Assembly: GCA_036510225.1 (NCBI GenBank) | Contig: DATCEH010000009.1 | Location: forward strand, 1-50,611 | Direction of reading: 5' to 3' | Source of the DNA: Palsa-513 sp036510225 | GTDB taxonomy: Bacteria > Actinomycetota > Thermoleophilia > Solirubrobacterales > Solirubrobacteraceae | DNA: 50,611 nt | Part shown: one piece after another, positions 8,231-16,066 of the stretch | How positions within the stretch are numbered: position 1 is the stretch's first letter | Layout of the letters: every line of letters starts with the position of its first letter | Made by a program: the position numbers and the translations under genes | Notes under the pieces: model-generated | Seen by the model: the letters and a program-made list of their open reading frames with translations, nothing else | Databases searched by the model: none | Told to the model about the DNA's origin: nothing

Positions 8231-8898
8231 TGATGTTGAAAAGATATCTCTGTGGCCTGCCGCTCACTGCGGCAGTGCTCGCGCTTGCTGTCGGCCCGGT
8301 CGGCCAGGCATCTGCGCAGACGGTCGTCAGCCCCTACACCGGGCAGACCGTGGCACAGCCGAACGGCGGCGGTCAGACCGTGACGAACCCAACCGGCCAG
8401 GGCGTGACCCAGGCGGGCGACGGTCAGACCCTCACACAGCCGAGTGCAGCCCAGTACATCAACCAGCCGGCCGAGGGCACTCAGACCCTCACGCAGCCGG
8501 GTCAGTGCATCCAGCAGAGCGCCGCCGGTCAGGACGTGACCCAGGCGGGTCAGGACGTCCCCCAGGGCGTTCCCGCGGGCTCGTGCGGCGCCAGCACCGC
8601 CGGTAGTACACCGACGACTCCGGCGGCGACGACTCCGGCAGGGGTGACTCCGACGACGCCGACGACGACAAGTCCGTCAGGACCTGAGGGTCCCGCTGGA
8701 CCCGCCGGTCCTTCTGGTCCGGCCGGGCACAACGGCACGTCGGCACAGCCGGTCCTCGTTACGACGACGGCGAAGAAGCTGGCCTTCACCGGCTTCGACG
8801 TCTGGAAGCTCCTCCTGATCGGCGGTCTCTTCGTCGGTGCAGGTGCCGGTACGTGGCGGATGGCCCGCAAGGTCGGCTCCACCACGACGCTTCGCTAG
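8230..8898 (+). CDS. Q-rich surface protein with LAFTG sorting signal
   Basis: A 222-residue sortase substrate. Signal peptide 1-29 (cleavage after ASA). It continues with Gln-rich short repeats based on GQT-V/L-TQ-P/A to about residue 110, a Cys pair (QCIQQ, GSCGA), a Thr/Pro linker and a short collagen-like GPAGPAGPSGPAG stretch. The end is a sorting signal: LAFTG at 184-188, a hydrophobic segment (LLLIGGLFVGAGAG) and a basic tail RMARK. LAXTG is the motif known for class E sortases, so the enzyme at 3095 is a likely partner. The ATG at 8230 shares a base with the previous stop codon; a GTG at 8227 and an ATG at 8233 are alternatives. A strong terminator follows. Confidence 0.88.
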   Translation: MMLKRYLCGLPLTAAVLALAVGPVGQASAQTVVSPYTGQTVAQPNGGGQTVTNPTGQGVTQAGDGQTLTQPSAAQYINQPAEGTQTLTQPGQCIQQSAAGQDVTQAGQDVPQGVPAGSCGASTAGSTPTTPAATTPAGVTPTTPTTTSPSGPEGPAGPAGPSGPAGHNGTSAQPVLVTTTAKKLAFTGFDVWKLLLIGGLFVGAGAGTWRMARKVGSTTTLR

Positions 8899-8902
8899 CA
8901 CT

Positions 8903-8939
8903 CCGACGGGCACCGGCCAACGCGGTCGGTGCCCGTCGG
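8903..8939 (+). terminator. Terminator hairpin after the surface-protein operon
   Basis: CCGACGGGCACCG (8903-8915) and CGGTGCCCGTCGG (8927-8939) form a perfect 13-bp stem, five bases after the LAFTG gene. No long T tract follows, as is common in high-GC actinobacteria. Confidence 0.75.
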
Positions 8940-9260
8940 CGTAGTACCTCGCTCGGCGCCCTCACGCCCCGTCTTGGGCCCACCCGCATCGGGCCGTCGC
9001 CGACGCCGACGCCGTCGGTGTCGCCGCCGCCGACCCAGCCGCCAAGGCGGCCCGCCCAAGAGACCCCTGTCAGACCTTTTTGCTTCCGGGACATGCTCCG
9101 CGCGCTCCCGGGGCAGCGTCCGCCGGGGGAGCGTCCGCCGCCCGCAGGAGCCCGCGGGCGCCAGTCCGCCGAGCCGGACGCAGCCCTCGGTGCATGGCGC
9201 CGGGCCGACCCGCGTGCTGCCCGACCGTGCCGGCGGGCCCTTGGGCTAGAACGCAAAGAA
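8940..9260. other. Intergenic gap between convergent genes
   Basis: About 320 bp bounded by hairpins at both ends. The frames in it translate to Arg/Pro/Ser low complexity. I see no supported gene or RNA. Confidence 0.4.
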
Positions 9261-9282
9261 GCCCCCGCCGGTTGGCGAGGGC
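9261..9282 (-). terminator. Terminator of the 9331-10549 minus-strand genes
   Basis: Read on the minus strand, GCCCTCGCC-AACC-GGCGGGGGC forms a 9-bp stem with one mismatch, followed by TTCTTTGCGTT. It lies about 50 bp beyond the end of the secreted-protein gene at 9331. Confidence 0.7.
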
Positions 9283-9330
9283 CTCTGTCGGGAGCTGCGA
9301 CCGGTGTTGGCCAGGGGCCAGCCGGCCGGG

Positions 9331-9849
9331 TCAGTTGGTGGCGACCCAGTTGATCACGCCGCTCGAGCAGGTGTCGGTCAGCGCGCCCGACGAGTCGTTG
9401 ACCGCCACGCTGACCTGGAACGTCCCCGCCGCCCGGAGGGGGGAGGTGAACTTGCCGAACAGCTTGATGTTGAACGTGCCCTTGTCACCGTTGCTGAACG
9501 ACCTCGTGAACGATCCGGAGTCCGTGAAGACGCTCGCGACGATCGGCTTGTTCAGCGTGATCGACAGGCCGCCGTATGACCCGCGGCCGGTGGGGCTCGT
9601 GCAGGTCGCTGACCACTCGATGTCGAAGCGCGACATGAAAGTCCCGTTCGGCGACGCCCGGATGTCGAGCGGGAGGGGGACGGTGCCCGACTTCTGTGAG
9701 CTCGTACCCGCGAACGCGGCGCCCTTCCTGGGGTAGACGTGCTTAGTCGACTTGCTCGCCGCACCAGCCGCAGCAACCGGTATCGCGCTCGCCGTGAGCG
9801 CGGCCCCCATGACCAGTGCTTTGGACATCCTGCGTGTCATTGCGTGCAT
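9331..9849 (-). CDS. Secreted beta-rich protein, function unknown
   Basis: A 172-residue exported protein. The signal peptide runs to about residue 30 (Ala-rich, AAAGAAS). The mature part is strand-rich, with alternating polar/hydrophobic segments and two cysteines (SATCTS and TDTCSS) that probably form a disulfide, consistent with a small beta-sandwich. No catalytic residues are recognisable. The ATG is preceded by GGAGG at 7 nt, which fixes the start. It lies 46 bp downstream of the collagen-like gene on the same strand and probably shares its transcript, ending at the hairpin 9261-9282. Confidence 0.8.
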   Translation of the reverse strand: MHAMTRRMSKALVMGAALTASAIPVAAAGAASKSTKHVYPRKGAAFAGTSSQKSGTVPLPLDIRASPNGTFMSRFDIEWSATCTSPTGRGSYGGLSITLNKPIVASVFTDSGSFTRSFSNGDKGTFNIKLFGKFTSPLRAAGTFQVSVAVNDSSGALTDTCSSGVINWVATN

Positions 9850-9895
9850 CTACCAGCCTCCGTTGTGGGTTCTCGTACGGTCTGAAACCTGCAGG

Positions 9896-10549
9896 TCATG
9901 AAGCACCGCAGATCGCGTAAGCCTGGAAGAACGTCGTCCCCGCGGTCTGCCCTGCCGTCGTCGGGACGTTGACGATCCGCACCCGCCAGCCGCTCGTCCC
10001 GTCGCTGTTGGCGAACGGATCGCTCTCGTCGACCTCGTCGACAGAGCCGGCCGGCAACCCGGCGTTCAAGGACGGGACCGACCGGGTCAGGTCGTCGAAG
10101 CCTCCGCCGAGGACCTTCGAGCCGGACGCGCACGTCGCCTCCGCCGCCCCGCTCTGCGGGTTCGCGGTCGTTCCGTTGGCCTGGAAGACGATCGTCACGA
10201 CTCCCGGCGAGTTGAGCCCGCTCGAGCCTGCCGGACCGGCCGGCCCCGCAGGCCCTGCCGGGCCGGTTCCGCTCGCTCCCGTCGTGGTCGTCGGCAGCAC
10301 CGACGCCGGGAACTTTCCGTCGGGGCCGAGTGGCAGAAGCGTGTCTGGTGTCGGATGAATCGACGCTTTGTAATTGTTTACTTCGTCAGCGTTGTCGGCA
10401 TACTTCGCGTGCGCGACAGGTGGTGACTTTGGCTTCGCCTTGGTCTTCTTGCTCGTCGCAGCGTCGGCGATCGGCGTAGCCGCCAAGGCGAGTGCGACGA
10501 CCGCTACAAGGGTCCCTGATGGAGGACGTCGAACGGACATTCGGCTCAT
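9896..10549 (-). CDS. Secreted protein with short collagen-like segment
   Basis: A 217-residue exported protein. The signal peptide (about 1-31) is followed by a Lys-rich segment, a linker, a Gly-X-Y stretch (GPAGPAGPAGPAG, around residue 97) and a C-terminal domain with two cysteines (EATCASG, YAICGAS). Short collagen-like tracts followed by a globular domain are common in exported proteins of this group. A GTG nine bases upstream is possible, but GGAGGT lies at ideal distance from the ATG at 10549, so I use that. Function unknown; a surface or adhesive role would be inference. Confidence 0.8.
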   Translation of the reverse strand: MSRMSVRRPPSGTLVAVVALALAATPIADAATSKKTKAKPKSPPVAHAKYADNADEVNNYKASIHPTPDTLLPLGPDGKFPASVLPTTTTGASGTGPAGPAGPAGPAGSSGLNSPGVVTIVFQANGTTANPQSGAAEATCASGSKVLGGGFDDLTRSVPSLNAGLPAGSVDEVDESDPFANSDGTSGWRVRIVNVPTTAGQTAGTTFFQAYAICGAS

Positions 10550-10742
10550 GGCAGACACCTCCCTGCTCGTAGGACTGTGGACGCTCGACTCAAACGCAGC
10601 CGAGCACGCGCTCGCGGGAGTTTCCGGGACTCGGAAAGTCGGGCAAGCCTACCAGCGCAACTCGACGCTCGGTGCCGCATCGCGGCTTACGTATGAACAC
10701 CAGATCGGCCGGCGAGTTGCGGCAGTCCCTCGGCTCGAGCTT

Positions 10743-11561
10743 CTACTTTGCGCCGGCTTTTCCCCTGGTTCCCGGCGCCTTGCCCAGGACCAGCCGGATC
10801 GCGACGTACTGGTTTGCCCGCAACCCCGTGCCGGCCGCCGGGAACTGGGACCCGACGACGAGGACCAGGGACTTCCCGCCCGGCTTGCGCCGTTCCCGAC
10901 TCAGGCCGCGGGCGGTCGGTTGGAGGATCACCCCGAGCGAGCACCCCGAGGCCGCCAAGACGTGCTTCGCCCCTGCCAGGGTGTGGCGGGCCAGCGCCGG
11001 AACCACGCACGGCCGCACCGCCGGCCCGCTCGCCGCCTGCGTCGGTCCGGCAGCCGGCGGTGATGAAGGTGGAGTTGGCGCCGGCGCCACGACGACGGCG
11101 ATCGAGACCGTCTGGTCCTCGACCGAACCGTCCGACGCCCCGTCCAGGTACCCGCACACGTAGTAGGTTCCGGCCGTCGCCGGCGTGAACTGGCCCGTCG
11201 CCGTGAACGGCCCGGCTCCCGCCGGAATCACCCGCTGGTCGACGCGGAGCGCACCGCCGGCCGCCTCTTGACCCTGGCTGGCGAGGCATGCCTGGCCGGC
11301 TTGCGCAAAGACCGCAAGCGTGCTCGTGACGCCAACCTCCCCAGACTCGGTGATCGTGATCGGGCTCCCCGCCTGCGGGCTCGCCGAAGGCGTCAGCTTG
11401 AGCGACCCCTGGGTCACGCTGACCGACGTCGTCGTCGCCAGGCTGGGAGAACTCGTCCCCGCCAGCAGCCAGGTCAGGCTCGTCAGGAGCGCCAGACCGA
11501 ACAGAGAGGCCGCCCAATAACGACTCGCCGCTCCCCGGATCGCCGCAGCCCTCCTGCCCAT
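10743..11561 (-). CDS. Membrane-anchored extracytoplasmic protein with C-terminal PASTA-like domain
   Basis: A 272-residue protein. A short cytoplasmic basic N-terminus, one membrane segment (about 17-35) and a beta-rich middle domain (about 40-155, with CLASQG and YYVCGYLDG cysteines) are followed by a Pro linker and a C-terminal region. That region has PASTA-domain features: V-P-x-L, the helix TLAGAKHVLAASGC, then alternating strands ending VAIRLVLGK. PASTA domains bind muropeptides or beta-lactams, so wall association is likely. No kinase or transpeptidase domain is present. TATGAT on the minus strand 6 nt before the ATG marks a leaderless start. A PASTA identity is probable, not certain. 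Confidence 0.75.
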   Translation of the reverse strand: MGRRAAAIRGAASRYWAASLFGLALLTSLTWLLAGTSSPSLATTTSVSVTQGSLKLTPSASPQAGSPITITESGEVGVTSTLAVFAQAGQACLASQGQEAAGGALRVDQRVIPAGAGPFTATGQFTPATAGTYYVCGYLDGASDGSVEDQTVSIAVVVAPAPTPPSSPPAAGPTQAASGPAVRPCVVPALARHTLAGAKHVLAASGCSLGVILQPTARGLSRERRKPGGKSLVLVVGSQFPAAGTGLRANQYVAIRLVLGKAPGTRGKAGAK

Positions 11562-11567
11562 GCCGCG

Positions 11568-11573
11568 ATCATA
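11568..11573 (-). promoter_or_regulatory. -10 box, leaderless start of the PASTA-like gene
   Basis: Minus strand TATGAT, six bases before the ATG at 11561. This places the transcription start at or next to the start codon. Confidence 0.6.
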
Positions 11574-11615
11574 GCCAGTCGGCGCCGCCCCGACCTGCCG
11601 GGCCATCGCTGCCAA

Positions 11616-11621
11616 TATGAT
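11616..11621 (+). promoter_or_regulatory. -10 box of the divergent hydrolase
   Basis: TATGAT ten bases upstream of the GTG at 11632. It is identical to the -10 of the divergent gene, and together they occupy the 70-bp intergenic region. Confidence 0.5.
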
Positions 11622-11631
11622 CGGTCCGGCC

Positions 11632-12480
11632 GTGTCCCGGACGCGCTTCCTCCTCGACCTGCTCGCCCGGCCGCGGACCTACCGCTACGGCGAGCATCCC
11701 TCTCAGCGAGCAGACCTCCACGTCCCCGACGGACCCGGACCCCACCCGGTGGCCGTCGTCATCCACGGGGGTTCCTGGGCTGCCCGGTACGGCAAGATCA
11801 TCATGCGCCCCGTCGCCTGCGAGCTGGCCCGCCACGGCTGGGCCGTCTGGAACATCGAGTACCGCCGGATCGGCCGCGGCCAGGGCGGCGGCTGGCCGGC
11901 GACCTTCGAGGACGTCGCCGTCGCGATCGACCAGCTCGCCGTCCTCGACGCCCCGATCGACACCGCCCGGGTCGTGGGGCTCGGCCACTCCGCCGGCGGT
12001 CACCTCGCGCTCTGGGCGGCCGGACGCTACAAGCTTCCTGCCGGCGCGCCCGGCGCCGCCCCGCTCGTCACGCTGGCGGCCGTCGTCTCCCAGGCCGGCG
12101 TCAATGACCTCGGCCGGGCCTACCAACAGGCCCCGGCCGGCGCCGTCGGCGTGCTGATGCAGGGTTCGCCGGCCGATCTCCCCGACCGCTATGCGATCGC
12201 CGACCCGATCCTCGCCGTGCCCCTGCGCATACCCGTTCTCCTCGTCCACGGGACCGACGACAAGACCGTCTCGGTCCGGCGCAGTCGCGACTACGCCGCC
12301 GCCGCCCGCGCCGCCGGTGGTTCGGTCGAGCTCGTCGAGATCCCAGGTCAGGCCGGCGAGCACCGCAGGCACATCGACCCGTGTGGTGCATCCCTGGCAG
12401 TCGTCCTGCCGTGGCTGGCCGCGACTCCCGCCGCACCCCGCAACTCTCCCGCCCCCGCGGCCACGAGCTCGCCCCGTTGA
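11632..12480 (+). CDS. Alpha/beta hydrolase, esterase/lipase family
   Basis: A roughly 282-residue cytoplasmic serine hydrolase. The oxyanion-hole motif HGGSW (VVIHGGSWAARYG) and nucleophile elbow GHSAGG are diagnostic. The acid Asp is probably in VLLVHGTDDKTV and the base His near AGEHRRH. The arrangement fits the BD-FAE / kynurenine formamidase-like esterases acting on small esters or amides. The GTG at 11632 is preferred because the ATG at 11617 lies inside the TATGAT promoter element; 11617 remains the alternative. The C-terminus is Pro/Ala-rich and unstructured. Substrate unknown. Confidence 0.87.
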   Translation: MSRTRFLLDLLARPRTYRYGEHPSQRADLHVPDGPGPHPVAVVIHGGSWAARYGKIIMRPVACELARHGWAVWNIEYRRIGRGQGGGWPATFEDVAVAIDQLAVLDAPIDTARVVGLGHSAGGHLALWAAGRYKLPAGAPGAAPLVTLAAVVSQAGVNDLGRAYQQAPAGAVGVLMQGSPADLPDRYAIADPILAVPLRIPVLLVHGTDDKTVSVRRSRDYAAAARAAGGSVELVEIPGQAGEHRRHIDPCGASLAVVLPWLAATPAAPRNSPAPAATSSPR

Positions 12481-12499
12481 CGCGGCCTTTCGCCGCGGC

Positions 12500-13189
12500 T
12501 CACCCGGCCGGCAGTGCAAGCAGCTCAGGGCCCTCCGGGCCGCCGGATTTGTTGACCGCCGGGTTCGCCGGTCCGACATGCATCCGCGCGTCGGCCAGGG
12601 GGCCGCACATCTCAAGGGCGGCCGGCCCGTCGAGCTCCGGGTCCAACCACGCGAGCTCGCTCGCCCGGTCCGGCAGGATCACAGGCATCCGGTCGTGCAG
12701 CCGGCCGACCACGCCGTTCGCCTGACACGTCAGGATCGTCGTGCTCGCGACCCGCTCGCCGTCGTGCCAGCCGGGCGTCCACAGGGCGGCGAACGCGAAC
12801 GGCCCTCCGTCGTCAACCGTGAACCGGAACGGCAGCCGCGGCTGCCTGGGGTCCTCGCTGCGCAGCCACTCGTAGAACCCGTCGGCCGGGAGGAGCGCCC
12901 GCCGGGACGCCTTCCCGACCAGGTCGCGGTAGGTCGGCTTCGTGCCGGCCGTCTCCGACCGCGCGTTGATCATCGTGTGGGTGATTCGCCCGCTCCTGAC
13001 CCACGACGGAATCAGCCCCCACCGCAGCACCCGAGCCTCAGCCTCGCCCCCCTTGTCAAGGACGATTCCGACGACCGGTTCGGTCGGCGCGACGTTGTAC
13101 CGGCGGGTCCCCTCGGAGAACGGGAGCCGCAGACCGAAGCGCTGCTCCAGCGCCTGCGGATCCAACGTGTTCGTGTACCGGCCACACAT
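12500..13189 (-). CDS. SRAP domain protein (YedK/HMCES family)
   Basis: A 229-residue protein of the SOS-response-associated peptidase family, which forms a covalent thiazolidine cross-link with abasic sites in single-stranded DNA. The mature N-terminus is MCGRYT, with catalytic Cys2 directly after the initiator Met. Further family motifs are YNVAPTEPV (Asn of the active site), the WGLIPSW segment, INARSETA, ADGFYEW and HDRMPVIL (active-site His). Length is normal for YedK. The frame is open far upstream, but the conserved MCGRY fixes the start. A TAGCGT box lies about 10 nt before it. It converges with the hydrolase gene. Confidence 0.93.
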   Translation of the reverse strand: MCGRYTNTLDPQALEQRFGLRLPFSEGTRRYNVAPTEPVVGIVLDKGGEAEARVLRWGLIPSWVRSGRITHTMINARSETAGTKPTYRDLVGKASRRALLPADGFYEWLRSEDPRQPRLPFRFTVDDGGPFAFAALWTPGWHDGERVASTTILTCQANGVVGRLHDRMPVILPDRASELAWLDPELDGPAALEMCGPLADARMHVGPANPAVNKSGGPEGPELLALPAG

Positions 13190-13339
13190 CTGACCCGTCA
13201 CGCTACAGGCCCCGCCAGTCGGCTCGCTCGAGGCCCCGCGGTCGGGCCGGCGGCCGCGTGTCCGCCCCGGCAAACCCGCCTGCTGCCGACCGGTTAGCGT
13301 TCGCCCGAGCACGGTCCCGATACCGGCGCCCGACTGCCC

Positions 13340-14353
13340 ATGACCGAGCCCCGAGATGTCCACGAGCCCGACCGCCGCTGGCGCCGGCGGCTTGCCGTCT
13401 TCGGCAGCCTCGCGGCAGCCGTCGGCGCGTTCGTCGTCGTCGTCATCACCAGCCTTCACCGTGCCCCAGGTGCGACGCCGACCGCCACGACCGCCCCGCT
13501 CCGTGTCCGCCTGCTCGGGAACCTCGCAACGCCCGTCCAGAGCGCGTCGGGTGTCCCCGTCCCCAGCGGCGAGGGCATCGTCGTCGTCGGCGGACTCGAC
13601 CAGGCCGCCGCGGCCGTCAACACGATCCAACGGTTCACCGCCTCCAAGGCCTCCCTGATCGGCGTGCTTCCCACCGCCGTCCGCGGCGGCGCAGCCGTCC
13701 GGGTCGGCGAAACCGCCTACCTCCTCGGCGGCGTCGGCTCGCCGACCGGCGCCGCGATCCTCAGCCTCCCGGACGCGCCCGGCCCGAGCGCCAAGCAGGT
13801 CGCCGCCCTCCCGCGTCCGGTGTCCGACTCGGCTGCCGCCGGCCTCGACGGCACGGCATTCGTGTTCGGAGGCTTCACCGGCCAGCAGCCGACCGCCACG
13901 ATCTTCGCCTGGCAGCCCGGCGGCGCCCCCCACGCCACCGCCCACCTGCCGTTCCGTCTGCTCTACGACGTCGCCGTCGCCGTCGGCAACCACGTGATCG
14001 TCGTCGGCGGCATCGTCAACGGCGCTCCCACCCGGGCGATCCTCAGCTTCGATCCGCTCACGCACAGCGTGACGACGATCGGTCAGCTCCCCATACCCCT
14101 GGCCCGGGCCGCCGCCGGCGTGATCGGTGGCAAGGTCTACGTCGTCGGCGGCCGCGTCAAGGGCCCAACCAGCCAGACCCGGGCGATCTACCGGGTCGAT
14201 CCGAACACCGGCGCCGCCGCCTACGCCGGGGCTCTGCCGGCCCCGCTCTCCGACGCCGCGATCGCCACGACCGACGGGAAGCTGCTCGTCGCCGGCGGCG
14301 TCAACCGCTCAGGAGCTGTCCAGAGCGCCGTGTACGAGTTGTCGCTCCAATAG
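13340..14353 (+). CDS. Membrane-anchored kelch-type beta-propeller protein
   Basis: A 337-residue protein. A basic N-terminus and one membrane segment (about 18-41) tether a beta-propeller outside the cell. About six kelch blades are recognisable from repeated V-V-V-GG motifs: IVVVGGL, AYLLGGV, AFVFGGF, VIVVGGI, VYVVGGR and LLVAGGV, each followed by a segment such as TIQRF or AIYRVDPN. No catalytic residues such as those of galactose oxidase are seen, so it is probably a binding or scaffold protein. The start ATG lies close to the diverging SRAP gene. Confidence 0.85.
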   Translation: MTEPRDVHEPDRRWRRRLAVFGSLAAAVGAFVVVVITSLHRAPGATPTATTAPLRVRLLGNLATPVQSASGVPVPSGEGIVVVGGLDQAAAAVNTIQRFTASKASLIGVLPTAVRGGAAVRVGETAYLLGGVGSPTGAAILSLPDAPGPSAKQVAALPRPVSDSAAAGLDGTAFVFGGFTGQQPTATIFAWQPGGAPHATAHLPFRLLYDVAVAVGNHVIVVGGIVNGAPTRAILSFDPLTHSVTTIGQLPIPLARAAAGVIGGKVYVVGGRVKGPTSQTRAIYRVDPNTGAAAYAGALPAPLSDAAIATTDGKLLVAGGVNRSGAVQSAVYELSLQ

Positions 14354-14379
14354 GCCGGCCTCCGCGCCGGCGTCCGGTC

Positions 14380-14466
14380 GACCCATCCGGCCCGGGGACC
14401 CATTCGGACCGGGGGACCCATCCGCACGGGGGACCCATTCGGCCCGGGGGACCCATCCCGCCCGCG
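14380..14466 (+). repeat. Tandem repeat, about 5 copies of an 18-19 bp unit
   Basis: Five imperfect copies of a unit resembling GACCCATYCGGCCCGGGG between the convergent kelch gene and the 56-residue membrane protein gene. No ORF depends on it. Confidence 0.8.
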
Positions 14467-14512
14467 GCTGTTCGGCGCCATCCCGGCCAAACGCGGGCGC
14501 AGCGCCGGGCGC

Positions 14513-14683
14513 TCAGTCCTCGAAGTGCTCGCGCAGCCCGGCGGTGTAGTCCTCGTTCTGCTGGCGCTCGCCCCGCCCCTGGATCACGATGAACACGATG
14601 ATCGCGTTGACGAGGACCCCGATCCCCCCGAAGGTGGCGATCAGGCCGAATGTCTTCCCTAAGGCGGGGCTCACTGCGAGCAC
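14513..14683 (-). CDS. Small single-pass membrane protein (56 aa)
   Basis: A short gene starting with GTG at 14683 (alternative GTG at 14674). The product begins VLAVSPALGKTFG, has one hydrophobic segment (about 13-34, LIATFGGIGVLVNAIIVFIV) and a charged tail rich in Gln, Arg, Glu and Asp (QGRGERQQNEDYT, ending EHFED). GGAG stands 5 nt before the GTG, and TAATCT about 65 nt upstream on the same strand could be its -10 box. Third positions are G/C-rich, as in neighbouring genes. Function unknown; composition and topology resemble small regulatory or scaffold membrane peptides. Confidence 0.65.
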   Translation of the reverse strand: MLAVSPALGKTFGLIATFGGIGVLVNAIIVFIVIQGRGERQQNEDYTAGLREHFED

Positions 14684-14785
14684 GGGATCTCCGTTCGAGG
14701 CGTTGGCGGCACGTCGGGGACCCCGCGCGCCGTGTCTGAAGTCGCCAGATTATCGCTTCCCGTAGCCTTGCTGCGTCGCACACCC

Positions 14786-14874
14786 GGAGAGGTGCCGGAG
14801 CGGTTGAACGGGCGCGACTGGAAATCGCGTAACGGGGGAAACCTCGTTCGAGGGTTCGAATCCCTCCCTCTCCG
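14786..14874 (+). tRNA. tRNA-Ser (anticodon GGA)
   Basis: Class II tRNA of 89 nt. The acceptor GGAGAGG pairs with CCTCTCC at 14867-14873, discriminator G. The anticodon loop CTGGAAA gives GGA (codons UCC/UCU). Long variable arm present; CCA not encoded. A TAGCCT box lies at 14763-14768. Confidence 0.97.
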
Positions 14875-14901
14875 CTACACCCACGGCAGATCGGAATCCG
14901 A

Positions 14902-16044
14902 TCACGTGACGTCGCGAGCCCACCGTCGCAGGCGGGCCGCCGCCTCGTCGAGCACGGCGTCGCTCTTGGGGAAGGCAAACCGGATCAGCGACCGCGTCGC
15001 CCCACCCGGGTCGGTCGCGAACGCCGACGTCGGGATCCCGACGACACCCGCCTCGCGCGGGAGTCGCTCGCACACGGCCGCCGCGTCCGGCTCGCCCAGC
15101 CCGGTCGCATCTGCATTGACGAAGTACGTCGCCGCGCACGGAAGGACCTCGAAGCCCGCATCCGCCAAGCCGGCCGACAGGCGGTCGCGCTTTCCCCGCA
15201 GCGACCTCCGCAGGTCCTCGCCGACGCAATCCGGCAGGCCGAGCCCGGCCGCCGCCGCGTGCTGGAGCGGCGTCCCCCCCGCGAACGTCGTGAACTGCTT
15301 CACCGAGCGCAGCCGACCGACCAGCTCGGCCGGACCGCTCGCCCAGCCGACCTTCCAGCCCGTCACCGAATGGGTCTTCCCGATCGACGAGATCGTCACC
15401 GTCCGCTCCCGCATGCCCGGGAGCGTCGCCAGCGGGACGTGGGCCCCGTCGAAGACGAGGTGCTCGTAGACCTCGTCGGTCACGGCGACCACGTCGTGCT
15501 CCCGGCAGGCTGACGCCACCAGGTCGAGCTCGCCGGCATCGAGCACACGACCAGTCGGGTTGTGCGGCGAGTTGACCACCACCACCCGCGTGTCCCGGCC
15601 GATCGCCGCCGCCACAGCCTCCGGCCTCACCCGCCAGTCGGGCGGCTCGAGCACGATCGGCCTGGCCCGGCCGCCCGCGAGCGCGACGATCGCCGGGTAC
15701 GAGTCGTACGCCGGGTCCAGGAAGGCGACCTCCTCGCCCCGGCCGACCAGGCCCAGCACTGCCGCGGCCAACGCCTCGGTCGCCCCGAACGTCACCTGGA
15801 TCTCCGTCTCCGGGTCCAGATCCAGACCGTACCAACGCAGCTGGTGGGCGGCGATCGCCTCCCGCAGGGCCGGCACGCCCGGCAGCGGCGCGTACTGGTT
15901 GTGTCCGGCTCGCAGCGCCCCGACCGCCGCCTCGATGATCGCCGGCGGGCCTCCGAAGTCCGGGAAGCCCTGCCCCAGATTGACCGCCCCGGTCGCCTCG
16001 GCCAGGGCGGTCATCCTCGTGAAGATCGTCGTCTCGACGGCCAC
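14902..16044 (-). CDS. PLP-dependent class I aminotransferase
   Basis: A 380-residue fold-type I aminotransferase that moves an amino group between an amino acid and a 2-oxo acid. The N-terminal NLGQGFPDF motif matches the kynurenine/methionine aminotransferase and actinobacterial N-succinyldiaminopimelate aminotransferase group. Key residues: NSPHNPTG (Asn162), Asp190 in TDEVYEH, the PLP Schiff-base Lys223 in SSIGKTHSVTGWK, and a substrate carboxylate Arg in SLIRFAFPK. The GTG at 16044 is the only nearby start in frame. It stands alone downstream of a PPOX fragment and converges with tRNA-Ser. The exact substrate cannot be fixed from sequence. Confidence 0.9.
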   Translation of the reverse strand: MAVETTIFTRMTALAEATGAVNLGQGFPDFGGPPAIIEAAVGALRAGHNQYAPLPGVPALREAIAAHQLRWYGLDLDPETEIQVTFGATEALAAAVLGLVGRGEEVAFLDPAYDSYPAIVALAGGRARPIVLEPPDWRVRPEAVAAAIGRDTRVVVVNSPHNPTGRVLDAGELDLVASACREHDVVAVTDEVYEHLVFDGAHVPLATLPGMRERTVTISSIGKTHSVTGWKVGWASGPAELVGRLRSVKQFTTFAGGTPLQHAAAAGLGLPDCVGEDLRRSLRGKRDRLSAGLADAGFEVLPCAATYFVNADATGLGEPDAAAVCERLPREAGVVGIPTSAFATDPGGATRSLIRFAFPKSDAVLDEAAARLRRWARDVT

Positions 16045-16066
16045 CGTCCGCGCCCGGCTGCCCAGC

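Noticed and set aside
11562..11631. ATG at 11617 as the hydrolase start
   Set aside because: It is embedded in the TATGAT promoter element, so the GTG at 11632 is more likely; kept as an alternative.
12500..14065. 521-residue frame as a fusion of SRAP with an upstream domain
   Set aside because: SRAP proteins require the MCGRY N-terminus with Cys2 exposed; the upstream part is antisense to the kelch gene.
14380..14466. Spaced 18-19 bp repeats as a possible CRISPR array
   Set aside because: Units are directly adjacent with no unique spacers, and no cas genes are present.
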